Assembly (NCBI RefSeq): GCF_032854445.1
Contig: NC_088295.1
Span: 54,171,249 to 54,235,248 of the forward strand
Reading direction: 5' to 3'
DNA: 64,000 nucleotides
DNA from: Liolophura sinensis
Taxonomy: Eukaryota; Mollusca; Polyplacophora; Chitonida; Chitonidae
Shown: in pieces, positions 41,301 through 56,300 of the stretch
How the letters are laid out: every line of letters starts with the position of its first letter
Position numbering within the stretch: the first letter of the stretch is position 1
Made by a program: the position numbers and the translations under genes
The notes under the pieces: generated by a model
Seen by the model: the letters and a program-made list of their open reading frames with translations, nothing else
What the model was told of the DNA's origin: nothing
The model's database searches: none

Positions 41301-44300
41301 GGGCCATAGGTCTTAATATTGCTACATGTAGTACTTGATTTTCAAGTTTCTTTATCTTGTTTTTAATAATTCTGTCAACAAAACAAATACTTTATAATAA
41401 GTCTAGAGATTTTTTTTCAGCTTGATAATTCATTGAATCATTTATTTAGATCAAGAGTGAATCGTTCTTGGAGGACATCAACAACATTCTGAATGCTGGT
41501 GACGTACCTAATATCTACGGGTTTGATGAGCTTGATCAGATTTACACAGCTCTCAAGCCTGTGGTTCAGGACGTGGGACTCCAGCCTACAAAAACCAACC
41601 TGTTCTCACAATACACCAAGAGAGTGCGTAGTAACCTCCACACAGTCATAACTATGAGGTCAGTGACAATAATTCCCTGGATATCACCTAAAATATACCA
41701 CATGGAAAGGAACGTTCTTGCATGTTGTATAAATTGTGACTGATTTTTTTTATAATTTCGAGAACAAAAATGTCTTTGTTGTGGAGTTTAAAGTATATGT
41801 GTACATTTGTCGTGCTCAGGTACCACATAGCAACACTTTTCAGACTTGAAATATATTTAACATACATATGAAAGAGCAAAAGTTTAATTGGAAAAAGAAA
41901 CAAAGGATACATTAAAGGAACAAACAAGAAAGAAAAAAATTACTGGATAGCCTGCAAGTACATGTAGGGACAACAACTGTGGTGCATGCTGACTTTGTCA
42001 TTGTTCTTTGGGTGGGGTTCTTGATGGAATTGGAAAATTGCTCATTGTACTCTCATGTTATTCATATCATGTATGTGTATCACACTCATCTGGGATTGTT
42101 CTCCTTGTTTTTCTTCATCTTCATCTTCATCTCTTCATCTCTTCATCTCACCCTTCATCTCTCCCTTCCATTCAGCCCCATTGGAGAGGTGTTCCGTGCC
42201 CGGCTGCGTCAGTTTCCTGCGCTGGTTAACTGCTGTACCATTGACTGGTTCAGTGAGTGGCCAGATGATGCCTTGAGGTCAGTGGCTTTGCGCTTCCTAG
42301 CTGACATTGTGGAGCTGGATGGAGAAGACAAGATTCTGGAGGGACTTGTAAGTATAGTGAAGCTTGAAGCAAATAAGGCTGTCCACAAAGCGTGGGGAGC
42401 AAGTCTGAGATGGTTGGTTTTAATTATTTCAGAATTTGACACTGATACCACAAATTCATCTGAAGGTGTCTGTTGTTCCTTCAGTTGCGCATTTGCTGTG
42501 GGTTCAGTTGCACATTTGATGTGCATTGGTTTGCCAGGAGAAACTAAAAAACTAGCGGTATGATCCTTGAGTATATTTCAACACTCAAAGTGATAGTAGT
42601 ACCCATGCATGTTTTCAATTTCTAATTGCAATCTGATTGACTGAAAATTGCCATTTGGTGGTTTGAGACCTGGTTAAGTACTTGCTTGATTTTCAGCATT
42701 TGTATCTCTTCTATACTATTTAAAAACAACATGTCATTACAATTATGAAAGGCCGTTATGAATAACTGTAGAGGTATTGTAAAAATGTTGGATGTGTGTG
42801 TTTGATTGACAGGTGGGCATGTGTCAAGAGATCCATCAGTCTGTCATCAAGAATTCCGCCCGCTTCCTTAGTGAACTCTCCAGACATAACTATGTCACAC
42901 CCACAAGCTACCTGGAGCTTCTCGGCATATTCTCCAAACTGATTGGAATGAAAAAGAATGAACTGAACACGGCCAGAAACAGAACCAAGACTGGCTTGGA
43001 CAAAGCAAGTTTTAATACACACCATTAATTAAGTCTTACCTGTATCTGCATGTAACTGTGGGGAAAACAATGTTACAGTTTATTGTTAATTTTGTTGTAT
43101 GCAGACAACATGTAGCTATTCCAGTGTTAATTTGTTTTACATGAAACTTTTTCAGATGGGATGGGTAGCTTCAGCCATGACAGGGTTGTTAAGAAATATC
43201 AGACAATGCTGAGTGTAATACTATAAGAAGTTGCTTGTTTATAATCTTACTATAAGATTAATTGTTTAGAGAATTCATACATAGCCTGGATATCAGAAAG
43301 CCTGATCAATCCCATTTTACTTATCAGATTGATCAACTCGCATGAGATTAAAACAAATGACTTGTACACTAGCTGATTGCACCACATGTAATAATACATC
43401 TCTCTGACTGTTCAGTCAGTAGGTGATGTTTGAACTGTAAAATTAGCTTACCAAAGAATGTGTTTTCTTTGTTGTGACAGTTGTTAACAACAGCAGATGA
43501 AGTGGCCAAACTGCAAGAGGAGTTAGAGACCATGAGGCCACTGCTGGAGGAGGCCGTGAAGGAGTCTGTGGCCACCATGGAACAAATAGCCAAGGATACG
43601 GTAATTAGACATCATCAGCAAAACACTTTCCCAAGGATATGTACTTTTGATGTTAACAGTAGTTTTAATTTTCAAAATACTGACAGGCCATGATAATTTT
43701 CATTAATATATCGACCCAACTGTGTTATAATGCTGTAATTTGTCCTGCTGTAAATCAGTAGCATCATGGCACAAAGGGATGTTTAACTTAGATGAACTAT
43801 GATCACTTTTGACACGACTTCCTTGTGACAGGTTTTTATGATCTTTTTCCTTTCTTGCAGACCATAGCTGAAGAGACGAAAGCTGTGGTACAGAAAGAGG
43901 AAACACAAGCAACTGCCAAAGCAAAGGAAACCCAGGCAATAGCTGATGATGCTCAGAGAGACTTGAATGAAGCCCTGCCAGCTCTGGTATACCCTGACTT
44001 ATAATATTCTGTGTATTTTTATCACTATAGTTACTTGTGTAAATTTAAACCAGGTCTTGGACAGGGAATTTGCACGTTTCCTCATTCTTACCGTTTGTTG
44101 AACACTACTTTTCTCACGTTAATATGATGTGCACATCAGTTTGCAATGACAGGTTTGTCATTACCTTGCCAATGGTCAGTGGTTTACCCTGAGCAAAAAT
44201 TTCTTGATAATGGTGTTAATAACAACATTCAAATAAGTGCCAGCTGTGAACTAAATGCAAGGGTTCGCATGTCTCATCATAATTCTGTCATCATGAATGA

Positions 44301-47300
44301 TTATTGTAAAACAATCCTGTTTGTAAGCACTTTTTCTCATTTTCCCTGGAATTTGACAGACTTGACACTTGAGACATGTAATGCATGTCAGTGAGATTCT
44401 CTGATTTTTTTTTCTCATGTTTGATGTGTATCAGGCTGGACTGTATTGACAACTTTATGGAACTTAATGTGTTGACTACTGAAGATCACATTTACATGTC
44501 TTGATAGCTTCTTTACATGTGTATCTCCATCGTTTTCTCACAACCAGTGAGTTTGTACCCAGGTTTCTCATACCCCTTGTTCATCCTTTATCAGGATGCA
44601 GCCCTTGCCAGTCTGAAATCCTTAAACAAAAATGATGTAGTAGAGGTGCGTGCCATGATGAGGCCTCCTGATGGTGTACGGCTGGTCATTGAGTCTGTCT
44701 GCATCATGAGAAACGTCAAACCAAAGAAAGTTGCTGGAGAAAAGGTACAGTTACATGTACATAGATACTTGTATAATCAGTTTCGTGGCCAAGTGGGTAG
44801 TGAGTGCGCTGCAGCCAAGCAGTCGCTGTGATTTAGAGTCCGGCTCATGCTGGCTTCCTGTCCGGTTATTTGTGGATAGATCTGCCAGCAACCTGCAGAT
44901 GATCATTGGTTTCCCCTGGGCTCTCTCGGTTTCTTCTGAGTGTAATCCTGGCTACAGTTGTGTAAGTGAAATATTCTTGAGTATGGCATAAAACACAAAT
45001 TAAATAAATACTTCAACAAATCTTAAAGCTGCTATGAGTAAAAAAATTGTGAGAGCTTCAATGTATGTCATTTGGAGGGAAACCCAGGTTGATATAGTCC
45101 TACATGTGTATAGTAACAAATGAAGATCTAATTTTGTTTTTACGTAGTGAGCAATTTGAAGTTAGGAGTCATTGACAGCATTCTTTGTACAATATTTGTG
45201 TTTTGTATGATTCTGAAATGAGTAATATTTTTATAACCTAATTGCTTTTGTTCACTTGGGTCAAAGAATTAATATAGCTAAATATGATTTTAACATTATG
45301 TATTTTGGATGAGATTTTGTGATATTTTTTTTCTTGTAGCCTGGTCAAAAAGTAGATGACTATTGGGAGCCAGGGAAGGCTTTGCTGCAAGATCCTACCA
45401 AATTTTTGGAGAGTCTGTTTAAGTATGATAAAGACAACATACCAGATGATGTTATCAAGAAGATTCAACCTTACATTGATGACGAGGCTTTCCAGCCAGC
45501 AGCTATTGCAAAGGTAAGTCTGATATTCATAATGATTGCCATACATCTGCACCTTTGGGAACAGGACATGCTCCAGTTAAACGCTGGAAATGTGTTTGTG
45601 ATCTAACAATTTCGTATATGAACAGGGTATTCAATCACTTATTCTCTTGTAAGAAATGAAGTACTTGTTTCATCATTTACTGTTTCTTTCAGTGTACAAC
45701 CATACAGTTACATTTTATTTTTGTGTCAAAAGATGTTTCATTTACTGTGCTCAGCTGTGGTTGTATTTGAGAGCTAAAGTGAATTCCCTCTTGATTCCTG
45801 CATCTGCAGCTTCCCCGTTGCAGCAAAATGATTGCTTTCTATTATTTTTGTGTTTTCTTTTTCTCACAGGTCTCTAAAGCTTGCACCTCTATCTGCCAGT
45901 GGGCACGAGCCATGCACAAGTATCACTTTGTTGCTAAAGGTGTGGCTCCAAAGAGAGAGAAGCTAAGGATTGCCCAGCTGGATCTTGAAGAGACGCAGCG
46001 AATCCTGGATGCTGCTAAGGCCAGGCTGCAGGAGGTGGAAGAAGGCATTGCTACGCTGGAGGCCAAGTATGAGGATTGTGTGAACAAGAAGGATGAGCTG
46101 GAGAGGAAATGTGCAGAGTGCGAGGGTAGACTGGTCCGAGCTGATAAGGTAACTGCTGTTACAAAGGAAACACTGATGTGACAATTCTAATGGCACTAAT
46201 TCATTAGGTGCAATACAAATTACTTTTGATATTGATAAGTTCTTTGATTATTTGTGACAGTGTTTTGAGGTGGATTCTATAACCAAAAATTAAGTTATTA
46301 TCCATAAGCAATTGTTTTAATTTATTTGATCACCAACCAATTTCTAAATCCCACGCAAAGATGTTACACAAATTTGAATACATTTACCTATACACAAACT
46401 CTATAACAGCTATGAAGGCTCTAAATATTAACTCAACCTATTACATTGTTGAAAATAATTTCATTCAAAAAATCTTGAATATTTCAGTGAACTTCTTTCT
46501 CCAAACTAAACTGAAATTTTCATTCCTATCAAAGTTTGGTCCTGTGTGAAATGCATATGACACACTTTAAAACTTCAGAGTTTAATCATTTCCATTTCAA
46601 TTTTGTTTACATGTCTTTGCTTAAGACATGATAGTGAAGTATTATTTCAGTTGAGTATTTTAATTGTGCTCAGGTGTCATCAAATCACTCTTCCACCTGT
46701 TCAATTGTGTTTTAGCTCATAGGTGGGCTAGCGGACGAGAAAGAAAGATGGAAGGAATCTGTGGACCACCTAAACAAAGTTATCGGGAACATTGTGGGAG
46801 ATGTGTTAGTGTCTTCAGGCTTTGTTGCCTACCTCGGACCTTTCACTGTAAGTTGTCTTACATTTCATAGTAATAAACAATCTTAACAAATAGTTACCTT
46901 CTTGCTTTGCTCAAGGGATTGTGTATGCATTAAAATATGGAATTTAAAGTTGAAACAAGGCTCTGTCTACTTTGCTTTTCAATTGATTTCCAACAAGATG
47001 TGATTTGATGTATTGTTTGATATATGGGTTATTTGAAACTTAGGTGGAGATGCTGAGAAGTTCATCATTTGATATCATTGTATTCAAGATTTGATTTTCT
47101 TAACGCTTGTGATGCTTTTCTTTAATTCTTTGAGTAAATGACATGTTTTTGTTGGATCCATGCAGGGTGAATATCGTAATGACATGTTGACTGAATGGGT
47201 CAAAAAGCTGGACGTGTACAGTGTGCCACGGACAGAGGAACCCTCCCTGATTGGCACCCTGAGTGACCCAGTGAAGATCCGCAGCTGGCAGATTGCTGGC

Positions 47301-50300
47301 CTCCCCAAAGATAACCTTTCTGTGGAGAATGGTGTCATTGTCCAGTACTCCCGTCGCTGGCCCCTCTTTATCGATCCCCAGGGACAGGCCAACAAATGGG
47401 TGAAGAGCATGGTCAGTACCATCATCATCGTCACTCTCTTTTTTAGCTTGAAGTAAATTCATGTGGGCTTGTGAAAATAATGGATAGACTATGTTTTCAC
47501 AGCCTGTATCAGCACTGAAATTCACAATCAAAACACTTGTGCTATATGCAAATTTACAGATAGCTGTGTACAAGTTGCCCTGTCTTTAGCTTTTCCACTT
47601 AAAAGACTGCAGATGCTACGAATGCAAGATTGTTTGCGTGAATTCCTTTTGATTATTTTCTGTCATCATTTTATTTTTATTTCTGTTAACAGGAACGTGA
47701 CACTGGGATTGATGTTATCAAACTGTCTGACAAAGACTTCTTAAGAAGTCTGGAGAATGCTGTAAGGTTTGGAAAGCCTTGTCTACTGGAGAACGTGGGT
47801 GTTGAACTGGATCCAGCCCTGGAGCCTATCCTCCTCAGACAGGTATACACGAGAACTGGCATCCGCAGGCACAACAAGAGGAATTTCATGAATAAATCTA
47901 CCTGTCATAAATTGTCATCGAAAGTCTTGAATTTTGAAAACTGTGGAATTTAAAGGGCACATACATTGGGATTTATCCTTCATGAGAACTGTCTCACCAA
48001 AAGTGGAAATTCTCAACATTTTTTGCATACTGCTTTTTTGCACAAAAATCCAGTTATTGTGCATCTTTGTTAGTGGTACAGATATCATCAGCTTGATGGA
48101 CAAGACATTTTGTTTTATAATGCGTAGTTCATGTGCAACTTAAAGTGGTATTGGGTGGACTATTTCTGTATGTGTCTGTCCTCGTTTATTTCACAGACAT
48201 TCAAGCAGCAAGGCAGTCTGGTGATCAAACTTGGGGATGCTGTGATTCCCTACCATGATGACTTCAAGTTTTACATCACCACAAAGCTGCCCAATCCACA
48301 CTATACACCAGAGGTCTCTACCAAAGTCACCCTGGTGAACTTTACATTGTCACCCAGGTGAGTTGTTCCCCCTGAATAACAACTTTGAGATTCGGACAAA
48401 CTGAAGGAATTTTCAGCATGATGAGGAAATAATAATAGTATAATGATGGAATAATGATGGTGATACTGCAGTGTTCAGTGATAAAGAGAAAAGTCTGAAT
48501 GCCATTGAATATAGCTTGATATAGTACTCAAAGAAATGACTGGCATGTTTCTAATCCATGTTTCCTGTATATTATAGAATTCAATATGTCTTGCTTGTTT
48601 TTTTCTCGTGGTTTCACAGTAGTGTAGTGTATAAAGGGAAATAAGAACCTGTGATCAGTACTCAGGGAGAAGAATCCACAGCTCCGAAATTTACTATGTT
48701 GAGCTTCAGTTTACATTAAACTGTGGAATTTCGAGAAGTGTTGATACCTCAGTGTCATCTGGTGTTGTGATCAAAGCTTCTGTCTTTATTCAGGACAGTC
48801 AGGCCTGCAAAAAATTGTATAGTTTTACAGCGTAGCAGGCAGAAGGAATGCTGGTTGTCTTGGTTTTAGTATACTTTTTGGAGTGTCTGTCATGTCGGGT
48901 GAGGTCAACAGATTGCTTTTCTGGGGTAGCATTAATGACAAGTTGACAAGGAGACACTGTTATTTAGAATAAATATTATTACAGAAGGATATTAACAAAG
49001 TTCAGATTAGTCTGTGTCCTATTAAGTAGAGGTTTAAAATTTAAATTCAAAAGGAAATATAAAATTTATTCCATGGACTATAGTTCAGAAAGGCTTTGCA
49101 AGAAGCAATATTCCTGTACTGGTAAGCTTGAGGCATTTGCTTTGTTGCACTACAGCGGTCTTGAGGATCAGATGTTGGCCATTGTGGTGGCAGAAGAGAG
49201 GCCAGACTTGGAGGAGGCTAAGAACCAGCTGATTGTGAGCAATGCTAAGATGAAGCAGGAGCTGAAGGAGATTGAGGACCGTATCCTGTACAGACTGAGC
49301 GCTTCTGAGGGCAGCCCTGTGGATGATGTTGACCTCATCCAAACCCTGGAGGCCTCCAAACTCAAATCACAGGAAATCCAGGTACTCCACTCTGATATGT
49401 TCAGTAGTTCTCTACGTGTATGTACTAGCTTGATTGGTGTTTAAGGCCTTACTCAAGAATTGTTCACATACATGTCTGTGCTGAGATTTATGTGTGGAGG
49501 ATTCCAAACTAAAGCAAAACTTTACAGAAAAGAACAAACACAAGCAAGAAAGAGTGTGAAAATTAAAACACTTGACTGCCAGAGAACCAAACAGAAATCA
49601 CTTATTGGTTTTGTGCTGTGTTTCAGGCCAAGGTACAGGTGGCTGAGCAGACAGAGGTGGACATTGACAAGACTCGCAGTCAGTACATACCAGTGGCTGT
49701 CAACACGCAGATCCTGTTCTTCTGTGTGGCTGACATGGCTAGCATTGACCCCATGTACCAGTACTCCTTGGAGTGGTTCATCAACATCTTCCTTGCTGGT
49801 ATTGCCAATGCTGAGAGAGCAGGTAAGTTGATTAAATAATGTTGAGCTATAGTTTGCACAGTAATATATCTTATTAGCTGCATGATCCTCACTGGATCAT
49901 ATAATATTTACAGCTGTATAAAGCTTGGTTTTGTCAACATTGAACTACTGTATCTAAATTGTAAAATGTGTTTGAAGACAGTATGATACCCAAATCTTTA
50001 CTCACTGAGAAAATCAAATTGTTCTGTTCATTGAAACTTAACTGTAATCCTTACCATTTTGGCGAATTGTTCACTGCCATGTAGCTGAAAAGTAGAGGAA
50101 AGTAACTTTAAAAACAATCCATTCATTTCTTTTTTATTTTTATCGCTAATTTGAACAGTTTGAAATTTTGGGGGGGCAATCGAATATTTCTGTAATATTT
50201 CTATGACCTGTAATCAGTCATGACTAATAAAAATTGCTATAATTCTTCCAAGTTATGCCACAGTATTCATATGTCTGATATGTATGTAATGTTATAATTT

Positions 50301-53300
50301 ATATCTTATTTTTCAGACAATATTCCCCAGAGAATAAAGAATATCAACAATTACTTCACGTTCAGCTTGTACTGTAATGTGTGTCGCAGTTTGTTTGAGA
50401 AACACAAGCTTTTGTTTGCCTTCCTGCTCTGCGCCAGAATCAAGATGGACAAGGGAACCATTGACATGGTGAGACTTTCACACAACATCCACTTAGCTTT
50501 AACCAATGTTATACATATGTTATTTTATTAAGCACTTTTAGCACTCTATTTGGATCATATTCTGGAATGAAGATTATTTTGCGAGCGTAATTGTATGGTT
50601 CACAGGCAGAAGTAAAACTTCCGTTGACATCCTGTAAATATAGACCAACTTTATGTACAATTTATGCAGATGAAGGGCTTGAATATAAGAACCTAAATTT
50701 TCTTTGGATGTTGACTGAATTGTGAGCTAAAACCATAAGCAAAGTGGTGTGCTGTGGAAACCAATCTTACAATGTGCACATTTTGAGATGCGACATTACA
50801 CAACAGAGTGCCCCCCCCCCCTTCCTCCCTAGCAACATAGAGTTGTTGGCTTCAGGGGGTCAATCTGCTAATTTTCACACAGGATGGACAATAGAAAACT
50901 AACTGAGTAAGATTAATTGAGTTTAGTTTTTTTAACTATTTTTTGGGCTGAATACGGGGGTCAGATATTTGAAAATGCCAACAAAATAATACAAACAATT
51001 ATATCCATTAATTAAAAATGGGATAGTAGCCATGCTGTGACATCAAGTGGCAACATCATTTTGAAATTGCTGTAAAAATCATCATAATTTGCTGCTAAAA
51101 ATAATTCCAGTATTGATCACATATTACAGGTGGTAGTATTAATGAACTGAAATCTTTGCCCGGCTGACAGGATTTAAGAATAGAAAGCAGGGTGGGCCAG
51201 CTAAATGTTAACAGCATGGAGGAAAAATTTATTTATTTATTTATTTATTTATTTATTTGATTGGTGTTTTACACCGAACTCAAGAATATTTCACTTATAC
51301 GACGGCGACCAGCATTAGGGTGGGTGAAAACTGGGCTGAGCCCGGGGGAAACCCACAACCATCCTCAGGTTGCTGGCAGACTTCTCACTTATGGCCAGAG
51401 AGGAAGCCAGCATGATGAGCTGGACTTGAACTCACCGCGACAACATTGGTGAGAGACTCCCTGGGTCATTATGCTGCGCCAGTGCGCTAACCAAGTGAGC
51501 CACGGAGGCGCTTTGGAGGAAAAATTAACCTTTAAATATATGTATACTAAATATGATGATAGAGCTTAGTATTTGTAAAAGGTGTTTATAGTAGTTCATT
51601 TGTCTTTAGTTTGATCTTCACTGTACTGGTAAGGTGAAAGAAAAGTAGATACAAACACGTGCTGGGCTTCCAATAAATGTTGCTTTGATGCCGTTTCTCG
51701 TCTGTGGACCAATCAGTGAGCTTCTAACAAATTGTGAATGAATGACTAGGGTTGGTGCACTGATTGTTGATTAAAATTATTCATTAAAGGTGTGAAAACA
51801 AGTTACACCTATTACTGCTTACAGTAGGTGCGAAAGTAATCTTACATAGTCATAATCCATCCCTTATTGTTTTAATCTTTGATCTAGATTACGGAGATTA
51901 GCGAAACCACAGGAAATAAAAGAGGATTAAAACCATCCTTGATAATACCTGTTTGTCATACTTGAGTAATTTCGGCCATATCATAACTAGAAAAATTAAA
52001 CAGCTTTAAGATTTTTGCCCCTAACCCATTTTTGAAGTATATCTGTGAAAATAAATTCCAGCGAATAATAAGTAATTTACAGTAAAATGACATTGAGGGA
52101 AATTTTAAGTTTTGAATCCGTGTTACTGAGCACTTCTTACTTTTTTACAGGATGAGTGGCGTCATTTATTAGCTGGAGGAACAAATCGCCCCAAAGACTT
52201 GCCAAACCCGACACCTGAATGGCTCTCTCAGAAGTCCTGGATTGAATTCCTGACCTTGGCATCTCTGCCAAAGTTTGCCAGCTTTGCGGAGGAGTTTTCA
52301 GACCTGGCCGATGGTTTTAAACAGATCTTTGACAGTGCTGAACCCCAGAGGTAATATAAAGCATTTGGCTGAGTTCTGCACTACCAATTTCATTGATGTA
52401 ACTATTCAGTACGACGCTCCAGAAGATGGAGATCACATGACCGCTCTACATGGGCCACCCCATGTTAGAGCATAGGGGAAAAGGCCCATATTTGCCACTT
52501 AGGTAAACTCTGTAGAAATACTCAAACTAACTGAAAAGGTGAAAATTATACAAATCCAAAAAGTACACTGTTGCAGGGATTCAACATTTAGGACATTTTT
52601 CCTTGATATAACATTAGGGGATTGACTTTTCAACCACACTGCGCATTTCTAAGGAGATCAGGTGGTCAGTCTTACAGAATGTTGGCTTGCACTTTAAATA
52701 AGGCTGGAAGACTTACAGGTTTTATATAGGATATTATTAATATTCTTATATCCTATGCCAAATTGTTGTATAGTCATTGGTGTCATATAGTCAAAAGGAA
52801 AAAAATCAATTTTTTGCTTAACTTTTGTTTTACTTGAAATGAAGGAAAACCCAGGCTTAAAGGTAAAGGGTGTAAGGGGGAACAACTCTGGGGTTGGCCG
52901 AATTGTAATATATTGTGAAGAGTTGTCCCACCTAGTCCCCATAGAGTATTGTTACAAGTGTATTGTATACTGTTAATAAATGAAAGATGTATCATCAACT
53001 TACTTTATCTTTGATTTAATTGTATCTGTAGAATTGGTTTGACAAGATAAATTCAGAATTGTTGCAATATCCAGTTAACTTGTGAAAATGTATTAACAGG
53101 GAGGATCTACCAGGTAAATGGAAGGAGGAGTTAGACACCTTCCAGAAGCTGTTGGTGATTAAGGCACTCCGTCCAGACAAACTGACAAATGCCTTCCAGG
53201 AGTATGTCTCTGAGAACCTGGGGCAAAGGTTCATTGAACCTCAGGTTTGTGGCCTTTATCTTTGAACCAATGTATTGCATTGTCCACTTCTCTCCCGCTT

Positions 53301-56300
53301 ATGTATAGCACTAAATAAATTTGATTTTTATAAGACTAAAATATGAAAAGTTTTGTATTAGAACTAAAATAGATCAATCAAATATTATATTTTTGATCGC
53401 CAAAAAGTGAGTGCAGTGTTAATACTAATTGGGGGGAAGGGTGTGTGACTTCAGAATGATGGGAAATCTGTTTCAGCCATGTACAGCTACACTTATAATG
53501 GAAAGAAATGAAACTGAAAGGTGCTGATGTAAAGATTTGCAACATATGCACAGTAACTTTATTTTAGCACATATTTGGACTTAAGCAATGTTTTTCAACG
53601 TATTTCCATGTTTTATTGCATGGGGTGAATCTTTGTGTAATCCTCCAACTGGGTAACCCCACCTGCCTTTCAGCACTCTAAAATCCTTGACCACAGAACC
53701 AGGAGTCTCTGGAGGCTTCTTTTAATTTCATCCCATCATCTTCCAGAATTCATGGAGCCAGGTTGATAAGAGGCTGTAGATGACACTTGTGCAGCCTTAA
53801 AACTGAAACAGTTAAATAAATATCTAAATCAGTTGACAAATTTAGGTTGAGTGTTGGATTATGATTTGTTGACAGACAGCAGACCTGCATGTGGTGTACA
53901 AAGAGTCCTCCCCCACCACCCCGCTCATCTTTGTCCTGTCTGTGGGTACTGACCCTGCTGCTGACCTCTACAAGTTTGCTGAGGAGATGAGATTTGCCAA
54001 GAAACTATCTGCCATCTCACTTGGACAAGGACAGGTAGATAGATATGGAATACAGCGTTTGACTTAACCTAAAAAAATCAACTTTTTTGAAGTATGAAAT
54101 AGATAAAACTTAAATTTTGACCTAAATAATCATGTTAATATAACCAAAAATTAAAATATGAATATTACTCACATAACCAGACTAAATCTGTAACCCTTGA
54201 TAATGTCAAAATGCTTATTTATGTACATACTGTTTTAACAGCTCTTTTTAGGGTTTACCCAAAATATCAGAAAGCTGCAGGTTGAAATAAATATGTCTGT
54301 TCTGAGCAGCTGTTTTCTCTCCTAGTAAAGCCTGTTGCAAATTGCCCAAATTATTGATAGTAATGACCTGTGCCCTCAGGGTCCTCGTGCTGAGGCTATG
54401 ATGAGAAGTGCCATGGAGAGAGGCAAGTGGGTTTTCTTCCAGAATTGTCACCTGGCCCCCAGTTGGATGCCTTCCCTTGAGAGACTCGTCGAACAGATTG
54501 ACCCAGACAAGGTAAGCAAAATTGGCCGACAAGATTTCAAATCATCACAGATTTCAAGTTGCTGTGTGTAATATGTGGTGTGTAGCAGAAAGGTCTAAAC
54601 TGAGTTCTTTTTTGAAGAAGATTTCTTCAAATCTAAATCACTATTTTAATTCACTTGTTTGTGATGATGTTAGTAAAACAATAATCACCCATCCAGTTAC
54701 TATATTCATACATATTGCCACATTGTGTTCTTAGGTTCACAGGGATTTCCGGTTGTGGTTGACTAGTATGCCCAGCGGAAAGTTCCCAGTGTTCATTCTT
54801 CAGAATGGTTCAAAGATGACAGTTGAACCTCCGAGAGGAATCAAAGCCAATCTTTTAAAGTCTTATACCAGCCTGAATGATGACTTCCTCAACTCCTGTG
54901 GAGAAAAGGTTAGGAGATTCAAATACAATGTCACATGTGAATATCCAGTGTTATTTATGAGTATCCAGATACGGTATTATTTATGAGTAAGCAGGCACAC
55001 TGTTACTTATGGGTGTCCAGATACAGTGTTATTTATATAATTCCTACGCATTTCTGATGTTTTGCTCAAATTTTCAAAGCAATTCATATTTTTATCTGCA
55101 TAACATTTAAGTTGGTTGATTATATCATTTGCAGTAGTCATTAAAACCTGGTATAATGTATCAGCTGGCTTACAGTGTTAAAAGTGATTATTACTGTGAC
55201 CTTATGGCATTGCAAGTTTGAGGTGTACGTTTTAGAAAAAAGTGAAATATTAAAAAAAAAGTGAAGGCATTACCTCTAATATTCTCTATATGATTGTTGC
55301 ATTTCAGACGGTTGATTTCAAGTATCTGTTGTTGTCTCTCTGCCTTTTCCATGGCACTGCTCTGGAGAGGAGAAAGTTTGGACCCCTGGGATTTAACATC
55401 CCATATGAGTTTACTGATGGAGATTTGAGAATCTGTATCAGTCAGCTGAAGATGTTCTTGTTGGAGTATGACAAGGAAACACCATTCAAGGTACAACCTG
55501 TTATGAGGTACATGAGGTATCTTTGCAGCTGACAACAGTTTGCTCTGGGCAACAGGATCAATTTACCCATTAGCAAACTGATTTACTGCCAGAATTGTCT
55601 CCCTTTGCCAACAAAAAAAAAGTGATAATAATAATAATAATAATAAATTCATTGGGAAAAGTCACTAAGTGAGCCATTACTGTTGATATAGTGATATCTA
55701 TATTTCAGACATAAGCTGTCCATAGTTGTAAATAAAAAATAATAAAAGTAGCATTACATGAAGGTAAATAACATGCATAGCAATTTCTGTTTAAAATAGA
55801 ATGTTAAGTAGTAAAGTAAACCAATGTCATTGTGAAGGCATGCAAAAACAGATGTGTATTTTGCTTGGCCTTCATGTTTTTGATTATGTTGCATCAGTAA
55901 ATAAAAAGAAAATGAAAATGAGTAGAAAACAGATGTTGAATAGATTAAGAACATAATCCAGAAGTTTAGTCTAATCCAGTTTGATTACTTCTCCATGTGC
56001 CACCTCATCATAATTAAGATTGGCAGTTTCATCTTCCTGTGCTGAAAAGCGATGACATCTCGCCACAAAAAGGTGTCGTTCTGTCGTAGTGATGAAATCT
56101 TGAAATGTGCATGTGACCAGTGCAGATTAATAAATAAACAACAAAGAAGTTGATAACAATTTTGTCTTATTGGCAGGTGCTGACCTACACGGCTGGTCAC
56201 ATCAACTATGGAGGCCGTGTGACGGATGACTGGGACAGACGTTGTCTGATGAATATCCTGGATGATTTTTACTCACCTGAAGTTATGAGTGAAAATCACT

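Noticed and set aside
41979-42563. 194-codon + strand open frame as a separate gene
   Set aside because: It is exon 52 with intron read-through on both sides; only 42176-42347 matches dynein.
47100-47573. 157-codon - strand open frame
   Set aside because: Antisense of exon 60; the + strand peptide is a clear dynein AAA5 segment.
51480-51513. tRNA gene on the - strand
   Set aside because: The tRNA-like head belongs to a SINE flanked by target duplications; no cloverleaf follows the A and B boxes.
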